Positions 24,374-29,484 of a DNA stretch of 29,484 bases are shown here, piece after piece. Source of the DNA: an uncultured Acetatifactor sp. (GTDB lineage: Bacteria; Bacillota; Clostridia; Lachnospirales; Lachnospiraceae); NCBI GenBank assembly GCA_910585665.1, contig CAJUFI010000014.1:22758-52241 (forward strand), written 5' to 3'. The notes beneath the pieces are model-generated. The model made no database searches, was not told where the DNA came from, and saw only the letters and a list, made by a program, of their open reading frames with translations. Every line of letters begins with the position of its first letter. Position 1 is the first letter of the stretch. Position numbers and translations under genes: made by a program.

Positions 24374-24988
24374 ATGAGATATTTATTTCAAGGAGACTCC
24401 ATCACGGACTGCGGAAGAGGGGACTACGGAAATCCCTATGCCATAGGATGCGGCTACCCCCGCCTGCTGGAAGCGGAGCTGACGGCCAATGACGGGACTT
24501 GCGAAGTGCTCAACTGCGGCATCAGCGGCAACCGTGTGGTGGATCTGCTGGCCAGGTGGAAGAGGGACTGCCTGAACCTGAAGCCGGACGTGATTACGAT
24601 TCTCATCGGCGTGAACGATGTGTGGCATGAGCTGGGCGACCGGAACGGGGTGGACGCGCCGCTTTTCGAGGAAGTATACCGGATTCTGCTGCGGGAGACC
24701 TTCGCCGCTTTGCCGAAGGTGCGCGTGGTCCTCATGGGGGCCTATGTGATTCCCGGACCCGCCACGGATCCGGAATGGGAGAGGTTCTCCGGCGAGGTGA
24801 AGGCACGCAGAGACGTGACCCGCAAGCTGGCGGAGGAGTTCCATTTGGACTATGTGGATTTACAGGCGGCCTTCGATGAGGCCCAGAAGAAATTCCCGGC
24901 CCCCCGCTGGTCAGGGGACGGCGTCCACCCCACCGCCGCAGGCCATGAGCTGATTGCCCAGGCCTGGAAGAAAGCCATGGGCATCTGA
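24374..24988 (+). CDS. SGNH/GDSL-family hydrolase
   Basis: 204 residues with the SGNH blocks: nucleophile S9 in FQGDSITD, G52/N53 in GISGNRVVD, GVND (79-82), and the Asp/His pair in DGVHP (D182, H185). Such enzymes remove acyl or acetyl groups from lipids or carbohydrates; without a signal peptide this one is cytoplasmic. The ATG at 24374 has GGAAGAGG upstream and begins the conserved strand directly, so it is preferred to 24332. It is divergent from the lipoprotein hydrolase. Confidence 0.88.
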   Translation: MRYLFQGDSITDCGRGDYGNPYAIGCGYPRLLEAELTANDGTCEVLNCGISGNRVVDLLARWKRDCLNLKPDVITILIGVNDVWHELGDRNGVDAPLFEEVYRILLRETFAALPKVRVVLMGAYVIPGPATDPEWERFSGEVKARRDVTRKLAEEFHLDYVDLQAAFDEAQKKFPAPRWSGDGVHPTAAGHELIAQAWKKAMGI

Positions 24989-25017
24989 CGGGGAAAGCAC
25001 ATCAGCGAAACACAGGA

Positions 25018-25057
25018 AACCGCTGCAACCGCATCACATACGCGGCTTGCGGCGGTT
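25018..25057 (+). terminator. Hairpin after the SGNH hydrolase
   Basis: AACCGC-GCAA-CCGC (25018-25032) pairs with GCGG-TTGC-GCGGTT (25042-25057) with one wobble and a bulge. It lies 29 bp after the stop. No clear T run follows, so the terminator call is tentative. Confidence 0.45.
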
Positions 25058-25097
25058 CGGCGTTTGGGAAAAAAGGAGAATCTGACGAGGGGACTGG

Positions 25098-25266
25098 ATG
25101 CAGATGATAAAAATCGCGATTATTGACGACAATAAAGTCTTTCTACAGGAGATGAAGCGTACCCTGGAAGCCTGCGGGGAATACGAAGCGGACATGACCT
25201 GTGACATTTATGAAAGCGGCGACGATTTCCTACAGGCGGAGGGAGGGCATCAGCTGGTCATCCTGG
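25098..25266 (+). pseudogene. Response regulator receiver fragment (LytTR/AgrA-like)
   Basis: The first 56 codons read as a receiver domain: IKIAIIDDNKVFLQEMKRTL, then YESGDDFLQ and the phospho-acceptor strand LVILD. At about 25267 the frame enters unrelated sequence and stops at 25335-25337. The rest of the receiver and the DNA-binding domain are missing. An RBS-like GAGGGG precedes the start, so a dead-end peptide may still be made. Confidence 0.68.
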
Positions 25267-25353
25267 ATTCCTTACGTGATAACCATTCCGCTTGTAATAC
25301 TGTCTATTATCTTGATTTATGCCGGACTTATTATTAGGAAAAGGGAAAAATGA
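25267..25353 (+). pseudogene. C-terminal membrane-helix remnant of a permease-like protein
   Basis: In the frame ending at TGA 25351-25353 the sequence reads IPYVITIPLVILSIILIYAG, then LIIRKREK. This is one membrane helix with a basic cytoplasmic end, typical of the last helix of a transport protein. It begins exactly where the response-regulator fragment stops matching, which marks a fusion point. The parent family is unknown. Confidence 0.4.
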
Positions 25354-25474
25354 GTAAGACACCCCAAACCTTTTCGGCACACCATGCCCCCTCAAACCCT
25401 GGAAATCTTCTGCTGTAAACTGGGCGAGAGGGCAGGCTGAAGCTAACTTAATCCTTGATTCTTGCTCACAATCG

Positions 25475-25642
25475 TTGTATAACCTCAAAGACGCGGCAAA
25501 AATGCTGAATTTTCTGCAAGCCAACAACGTCATGGATATAACGGGGCTTGATGAAAAAATCAAGTCCATGATAGGGGAACAACTGGATATTCAAGGGAAA
25601 CTGAAACCCGTTGAACGGCGGTTAGGAACTCTGAAAAGGCAC
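25475..25642 (+). pseudogene. Relaxase (conjugative-element mobilisation protein) fragment
   Basis: About 56 codons read YNLKDAAKMLNFLQANNV, then DEKIKSMIGEQL and GKLKPVERRLGTLKRH. This resembles the coiled-coil segment in the C-terminal half of relaxases from Clostridial integrative and conjugative elements (NLKE.AK.LNFLQ, then IKP.ERRL..L). No nuclease domain remains. It points to a past ICE insertion followed by deletion. Confidence 0.55.
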
Positions 25643-25925
25643 AGCCGTTTTTCATATTCATGTGCCGCCCAGCTCCTAGGTTCACAGTTACAAAAAGACC
25701 GTCTATGACTGGGGGATGATAGACGATTTGCGCCTTGATTTGTTTCCGCGCATCCGGCAGGCAGCGGCGAACCATGCGGCGGGATCGGTTCGGTTAGTAA
25801 CAAGGAATAATTTCCTTAAAACACAACAATTCCCTCCTTTCCGCCAGTACCGCATAAGTAGCTATGCCGTGGTTCTTCCAGATATGTTTCGGGATGCCTG
25901 TGGGGGAGAACGGCATGGACTGAGT
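25643..25925. other. Non-coding scar next to the relaxase remnant
   Basis: No complete gene. A start-less open stretch at about 25683-25810 reads YKKTVYDWGMIDDLRLDLFP and onward, but was not recognised. A 19-codon ORF at 25864-25923 (MPWFFQICFGMPVGENGMD) may be the tail of another lost gene; it lies immediately before the terminator. Confidence 0.3.
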
Positions 25926-25960
25926 CCCCGAGTGTACCGCGGATACATTCGGGGATTTTT
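25926..25960 (+). terminator. Rho-independent terminator
   Basis: An 11-bp stem (25926-25936 with 25944-25954, one mismatch) has a 7-nt loop and is followed by ATTTTT. It ends the decayed region and insulates the DUF4867/xylulokinase genes. Confidence 0.85.
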
Positions 25961-25974
25961 CGTCTGAAAATGCA

Positions 25975-26002
25975 TTGCTTTATTGGGAGATTTTGCTATA
26001 AT
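25975..26002 (+). promoter_or_regulatory. Promoter of the DUF4867-xylulokinase genes
   Basis: TTGCTT (25975-25980) and TATAAT (25997-26002) are separated by 16 bp, with TGC directly before the -10. The leader to the ATG at 26086 is about 75 nt. Confidence 0.7.
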
Positions 26003-26085
26003 GAAAGTTAATAGGGGCTCGCGGTGGAAGCGGCATATGATACAGGGGCTTCCAGAGAAAGCGAGGAAAAAGGAGGAGCGACAAA

Positions 26086-26739
26086 ATGAATGTATTGAAA
26101 GTGACGGATCCCGCGTTCGGCAGGTACGGCAGGGTGGTGGAGAACGTGGACTTCACCGGATTGGTGGAGGAGCTGAAGAAGACGCCGGTCCCCGGGGACG
26201 TGGTCTATGAGCCCTCAGTGGAGGCGCTGGAGGCACTGCCCGTGATGGAGGAACTCTCCAGGGTGATTTACGGGGAGATGCCGATTCAGATTGGATACTG
26301 CAACGGGCACAACACCAGGCTCAACGCCCTGGAGTACCACAGGGATTCCGAAATCAACGTGGCCGCAAAGGATGCGGTGCTGCTGCTGGGGCTGCTGACG
26401 GATGTAGAAGCTGACCATACTTACGACACGTCCAAGGTGGAGGCTTTCCTGGTGCCTGCCGGGACCGCGGTGGAGATTTATGCCACCACCCTGCACTACG
26501 CGCCCTGCCATACAGGCGAGGAAGGGTTCCAGATGGCCATCGTTCTGCCCAGGGGGACGAATTATCCCCTGAAAGGCAGCCACAGGAAGGTGGCGGAGGT
26601 TCGGTCCGGCGCAGGCGTCACAGATGAGGACGCCATGCTCACCGCCGTGAACAAGTGGCTGATCGGCCATGCGGAGGGCGGCCTGGACGAAGGGAGTTTT
26701 CTGGGGCTGAAGGGAAAGAATCTGGATTTGGAGGACTGA
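26086..26739 (+). CDS. DUF4867 family protein (cupin-like)
   Basis: 217 residues that match the DUF4867 pattern by eye. MPIQIGYCNGHNTRLNALEYH and an EINVAAKDAVLLLG strand carry conserved His and Glu residues, and EAFLVPAGTAVEIYATTLHY then PCHTGEEGFQM complete a metal-binding cupin-like barrel. Family members usually sit in sugar-use operons. Here the next gene is xylulokinase, so a role as a sugar or keto-sugar isomerase/epimerase or accessory factor is plausible but unproven. AAAGGAGGAGCGACAAA precedes the ATG. Confidence 0.8.
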   Translation: MNVLKVTDPAFGRYGRVVENVDFTGLVEELKKTPVPGDVVYEPSVEALEALPVMEELSRVIYGEMPIQIGYCNGHNTRLNALEYHRDSEINVAAKDAVLLLGLLTDVEADHTYDTSKVEAFLVPAGTAVEIYATTLHYAPCHTGEEGFQMAIVLPRGTNYPLKGSHRKVAEVRSGAGVTDEDAMLTAVNKWLIGHAEGGLDEGSFLGLKGKNLDLED

Positions 26740-26791
26740 GGGCCGCAGAGGATACGCTGCCCGGTGCCTTGCCAGGGCGGTCAGAAGTCCA

Positions 26792-26930
26792 GGAGCAAGG
26801 GGCAGCGCCCGAAGCCCGGGAGCAAGGGGCAGCGCCCGAAGCCCCAGGAGCAAGGAGGCAGCGCCCGAAGCCCGGGAGCAAGGGGCAGCGCCCGAAGCCC
26901 CAGGAGCAAGGAGGCAGCGCCCGAAGCCCG
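26792..26930 (+). repeat. 27/28-bp tandem repeat array with hairpin potential
   Basis: Five units (26792-26818, 26819-26846, 26847-26874, 26875-26902, 26903-26930) alternate between two subtypes, giving a 56-bp higher-order period. Each contains GGGGCAGCGCCC, whose GGGC/GCCC arms can pair, and is bounded by CGGG/CCCG. The period is not a multiple of three, so this is not a coding repeat. It lies in the 264-bp gap between the DUF4867 gene and xylulokinase. Confidence 0.93.
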
Positions 26931-27003
26931 GGCCATGGGCTCCGGATTCCCCGGGCCTGTCAGGATATAAATGAGCGAAAGTTATCGTCAGGAGGAATGA
27001 CAT

Positions 27004-28467
27004 ATGTTTTACATAGGTATAGACTTAGGGACATCTGCCGTGAAGCTGCTGCTGATGGACAGCGACGGAAAGATTGTCAACATCGTATCAAAGGAATATC
27101 CCCTATATTTTCCCCAGCCCGGCTGGTCGGAGCAGAATCCTCAGGACTGGTACGAGGCAACCGTTCTGGGCATCAAAGAACTGATTCGGGACGTGGACAA
27201 GTCCCAGGTGGCAGGCATCAGCTTCGGCGGCCAGATGCACGGCCTGGTGATTCTGGATGAAGACGACAATGTAATCCGACCTGCCATCCTCTGGAACGAC
27301 GGCAGGACAGGGGCGGAGACGGAATACCTGAACAGGGTGATCGGCAAAGAGAAGCTGTCGGCGTACACAGCGAACATCGCTTTCGCGGGCTTTACCGCGC
27401 CCAAGCTCCTCTGGGTGAAGGACAAGGAGCCGGAGAATTTCGCGAAGATTGCGAAGATCATGCTGCCCAAGGACTACATCGCCTACAAGCTCACCGGCGT
27501 GCACTGCACGGATGTGTCGGACGCGTCAGGGATGCTGCTGTTCGATGTGAAGAACCGTCAGTGGTCCAAGGAGATGTGCGATATCTGCGGCATCCAGGTG
27601 TCCCAGCTGGCGAAATGCTATGAGAGCTATGAGGCCGTTGGCACCCTGCTTCCCCAGGCGGCACAGGAGCTGGGCGTCCCCGCATCCGTCAAAGTGGCGG
27701 CAGGGGCCGGGGACAATGCCGCGGCAGCCGTGGGGACAGGCACAGTGGGGGACAATATGTGCAACATCTCCCTGGGCACCAGCGGCACCATCTTCATCTC
27801 CTCGAAGCAGTTCGGGGTGGACAGCCACAACGCGCTGCACTCCTTTGCCCACGCCGATGGGAGCTATCACCTCATGGGCTGCATGCTCAGCGCGGCCAGC
27901 TGCAACAAATGGTGGATGGACGAAATCATCGGGACGAAGGACTACGCCACAGAGCAGCAGTCCATCCAGAAGCTGGGGGAGAACCATGTGTACTTCCTCC
28001 CTTATCTGATGGGAGAGCGCTCGCCCCACAACAATCCAGACGCCAGGGCTGTCTTCCTGGGCATGAGCATGGACACCACCCGGGCGGACATGACCCAGGC
28101 GGTGCTGGAGGGCGTGGCCTTCGCCCTGCGGGATTCCCTGGAGGTGGCGAAGTCCCTGGGCATCCGGCTGGAGCGCACGAAGATCTGCGGCGGCGGCGCC
28201 AGGAGCCCCCTGTGGAAAAAGATTGTGGCCAATGTGCTGAACCTGAAGGTGGATGTGCCGGAGAGCGAGGAAGGGCCCTCCATGGGAGGAGCTATGCTGG
28301 CAGCCGTGGCCTGCGGCGAGTACAAAAGCGTGGAGGAAGCCGCCGAAAGAATCGTGAAAGTGGTGGAGACCGTAGAGCCGGAGCCGGAACTGGCCGCCAG
28401 GTATGAGGAAAGGTATCAGTATTTTAAGGAAATCTATCCGGCCTGCAAGCCGTTGTTCCATGCCTAG
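27004..28467 (+). CDS. xylB: Xylulokinase
   Basis: 487 residues, full length for the FGGY kinase family. Landmarks are the N-terminal phosphate loop YIGIDLGTSAVK (D7), GGQMHG (75-80), the substrate loop WNDGRT (97-102), catalytic base D237 in GAGDNAAAAVG, the adenosine site SLGTSG (256-261) and the ATP motif CGGGARSPLW. It phosphorylates D-xylulose to xylulose 5-phosphate, feeding the pentose phosphate or phosphoketolase route. CAGGAGGAATGACAT gives a strong RBS. No xylose isomerase or transporter is in the window. It is probably transcribed from the 25975 promoter through the hairpin array. Confidence 0.92.
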   Translation: MFYIGIDLGTSAVKLLLMDSDGKIVNIVSKEYPLYFPQPGWSEQNPQDWYEATVLGIKELIRDVDKSQVAGISFGGQMHGLVILDEDDNVIRPAILWNDGRTGAETEYLNRVIGKEKLSAYTANIAFAGFTAPKLLWVKDKEPENFAKIAKIMLPKDYIAYKLTGVHCTDVSDASGMLLFDVKNRQWSKEMCDICGIQVSQLAKCYESYEAVGTLLPQAAQELGVPASVKVAAGAGDNAAAAVGTGTVGDNMCNISLGTSGTIFISSKQFGVDSHNALHSFAHADGSYHLMGCMLSAASCNKWWMDEIIGTKDYATEQQSIQKLGENHVYFLPYLMGERSPHNNPDARAVFLGMSMDTTRADMTQAVLEGVAFALRDSLEVAKSLGIRLERTKICGGGARSPLWKKIVANVLNLKVDVPESEEGPSMGGAMLAAVACGEYKSVEEAAERIVKVVETVEPEPELAARYEERYQYFKEIYPACKPLFHA

Positions 28468-28677
28468 ATTGCGGGAAGAAATTCAGGTAATTGACAGGGT
28501 GTCGTAGCCCAGCTGTACGAGGAATTGTACATTGGAACGAGCGGATAGCGCCAGGCGAAAGTCTTGGACAGGCTCTTGACGGGAAGGCGTTTTCTCGGTA
28601 TCATATGTGTGGGGCAGGGATGCAGATTCCTTGCCCGGATTAAGTTCGCATGGAATAAATTCGCACAGAATAATAGG
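28468..28677. other. Intergenic region after xylulokinase
   Basis: No gene or strong terminator was seen. An imperfect GGGCAGGGA/TTCCTTGCCC hairpin lies at about 28613-28637. Confidence 0.3.
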
Positions 28678-28798
28678 CTCTCGGAATTTCAGGAAGCAGA
28701 ATCAGGCATTGGGTCAGGACGGCACTTGAAAAAGTGGGGGAACCGACCCAAAGGAATTCCGGAAAGCAGAGTGATATATGGTCTGGAGATTCCGAGAG
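28678..28798 (+). ncRNA. Candidate structured RNA or palindromic element
   Basis: A perfect 10-bp outer stem joins CTCTCGGAAT (28678-28687) and ATTCCGAGAG (28789-28798). Inside, TTGGGTC (28709-28715) pairs with GACCCAA (28745-28751). Within that, CACTT (28723-28727) and AAGTG (28732-28736) are capped by a GAAA tetraloop. A competing pairing of CGGAAT with ATTCCG near 28756-28761 is possible. It lies just upstream of a strong RBS and a small broken gene. It could be a leader regulator, a small RNA or a short inverted-repeat element. No known RNA family was recognised. Confidence 0.4.
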
Positions 28799-28827
28799 GA
28801 TATAATATGAAAAAGGAGGATTGTTTT

Positions 28828-28980
28828 ATGGGAAGACCCGAGCTGATTGCGTAGCACAGGCTATCGCAATTTATAACCACAAACGCCAATAATTGCCGTC
28901 TGTACAGGATAACGAGTGAACGCATCGGCAATCCGGAGTTGAAAACGGCAATTAAATGCGTTCACGAGTATAAAAGATAA
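28828..28980 (+). pseudogene. Small gene interrupted by an in-frame amber codon
   Basis: ATG at 28828 follows a consensus AAAGGAGG. It encodes MGRPELIA and meets TAG at 28852-28854. The same frame then continues without another stop as HRLSQFITTNANNCRLYRIT, then SERIGNPELKTAIKCVHEYK and R, to TAA at 28978-28980. The 51-codon reading looks protein-like after the stop. It may be a recently broken gene, a readthrough product or a remnant of a larger one; no family was recognised. Confidence 0.4.
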
Positions 28981-29032
28981 ATTTGCTATAGCCGTGCTCC
29001 CTTAGGAGAATATACAATTTCAGGAGGGCATG

Positions 29033-29308
29033 ATGGGCTATAGGAGAGCAGAAGAGATTCTGCCGATGGAAGTCATAGAAATCATCCAGCGGTACGTGGA
29101 CGGAGAGAGCATCTACATCCCCAAAAAGGCGGAGAACAGACAGGCCTGGGGAAGCGGCACCAGGATCAGGCAGGAGCTGCTTGGCAGGAACAAAGCCATC
29201 TTTGCGGACTGGAAGCAGGGGGCGGGGATCGGCGAACTGGCGGACAGGTACTTCCTGTCGGAGAAGAGCATCCAGCGTATCGTGCGGGAAATGGGCCGTA
29301 AGGATTGA
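29033..29308 (+). CDS. CD3324-type small helix-turn-helix protein
   Basis: 91 residues from ATG 29033 (29030 is an adjacent alternative; AGGAGGG lies just upstream). The N-terminal part (ILPMEVIEIIQRYVDGESIYIPKK) and C-terminal HTH (IGELADRYFLSEKSIQRIVREM) match the CD3324/Mor-like family of small Clostridial regulators. Target genes are unknown. A large hairpin terminator follows, so it appears to be a single-gene transcript. Confidence 0.8.
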   Translation: MGYRRAEEILPMEVIEIIQRYVDGESIYIPKKAENRQAWGSGTRIRQELLGRNKAIFADWKQGAGIGELADRYFLSEKSIQRIVREMGRKD

Positions 29309-29338
29309 GGCCGGAGATGACAGAGAATGAAAAGACGA

Positions 29339-29390
29339 GGGGCTGTCGTGGAAAAACGCATTTAAATGCGGTTTCCCGATAGCCCCTTTG
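29339..29390. terminator. Long hairpin terminator after the CD3324-type gene
   Basis: GGGGCTGTCG (29339-29348) pairs with CGATAGCCCC (29377-29386) with one G-U. An inner GGAAA/TTTCC and CGCATTTAAATGCG palindrome make a nearly continuous stem, followed by TTTG. The other direction is also followed by a T-rich TCTTTTC, so it may be bidirectional. Confidence 0.7.
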
Positions 29391-29484
29391 CTATAGTATG
29401 CTGCTGCACAGCAGAATCTGACAGTCTCTTTTGCTATAGTATGCTGCTGCACAGCAGAATCTGACAGTCTCTTTTGCTATAGTA
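29387..29484. repeat. 43-bp tandem repeat with internal palindrome, running off the window
   Basis: Two full identical 43-bp units (29387-29429, 29430-29472) and the start of a third (29473-29484) are visible. Each holds TTTGCTATAGTATG and the dyad CTGCTG-CA-CAGCAG. The repeat is not in a plus-strand gene and its period is not a multiple of three. The array continues beyond the window, so its size is unknown. Confidence 0.9.

Noticed and set aside
26792..26930. CRISPR array
   Set aside because: The 27/28-bp units are directly adjacent with no spacers.
26655..27260. Plus-strand frame that reads through the 27/28-bp repeats
   Set aside because: It overlaps two real genes in other frames, and the repeat period would shift frames with each copy change.
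27526..28461. Minus-strand frame of 311 codons across xylulokinase
   Set aside because: It is a shadow of a clearly conserved kinase; no start region or domain.
29387..29440. Tandem sigma-A promoters in the 43-bp repeat
   Set aside because: TATAGT has a TGC extension, but the nearest TTGACA-like hexamer (CTGACA) lies only 11 bp upstream, too close for a normal promoter.
28952..29452. Minus-strand frame containing the 43-bp repeats
   Set aside because: It covers the CD3324-type gene antisense and starts inside the repeat; no RBS.
29387..29484. CRISPR array
   Set aside because: Units are head-to-tail without unique spacers, so it is a simple tandem repeat.

Overview
The window looks like a chromosomal segment of a moderately high-GC Lachnospiraceae (Clostridia) gut bacterium. 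The support is family-level resemblance: an ECF sigma factor with an RsgI/PepSY anti-sigma factor, an Rpn-type nuclease, a DUF4867-xylulokinase pair, a CD3324-type small regulator and strong AGGAGG ribosome binding sites. No rRNA, tRNA, CRISPR array or complete insertion sequence was recognised. All assignments come from reading motifs by eye; no database search was run.

Layout. 1-936: 3' part of an AraC-type regulator carrying an in-frame 36-bp minisatellite, then a terminator. 1134-3271 (minus): ECF sigma factor overlapping a membrane anti-sigma factor with three PepSY repeats. 3478-5471: a decayed stretch with a truncated ProX-type editing domain abutting an antisense DUF4838 fragment, then an Rpn nuclease gene split by a 102-bp palindromic element. 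5591-8342 (minus): a LanFEG-like ABC exporter plus a small membrane protein, divergent from an OmpR-family regulator/histidine kinase pair (8598-11035). A second copy of the 102-bp element sits between regulator and kinase. 11104-12237 (minus): tocopherol-cyclase-like protein. 12710-15766: RmlD/epimerase-like SDR and amylosucrase-like GH13 enzyme. 15986-17710: MBL-fold hydrolase and two GNAT acetyltransferases. 18020-20195: a promoter with a long leader holding a 25-codon ORF, then a PF09818-type ABC ATPase with an RG-rich insert. 20322-22518: three or four gene wrecks (AAA/PD-(D/E)XK protein, possible glycosidase tail, AraC fragment, GH2 beta-galactosidase fragment). 22601-24127 (minus): secreted lipoprotein alpha/beta hydrolase. 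24374-24988: SGNH hydrolase. 25098-25923: a scar of response-regulator, permease and relaxase fragments. 26086-28467: DUF4867 protein and xylulokinase separated by a hairpin-forming tandem repeat. 28678-28980: a candidate structured RNA or palindromic element and a small amber-interrupted gene. 29033-29484: CD3324-type regulator, terminator and a 43-bp tandem repeat that runs off the window.

Two themes stand out. First, in-frame low-complexity or tandem-repeat insertions occur in at least six unrelated proteins, and there are three further intergenic tandem arrays; this suggests lineage-wide repeat expansion. Second, several breakpoints join truncated genes in opposite orientation, which suggests repeated rearrangement between working genes. 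Functionally the intact genes cover envelope-stress sensing, peptide antibiotic resistance, and carbohydrate uptake and processing (sucrose/alpha-glucan, xylulose, ester hydrolysis).
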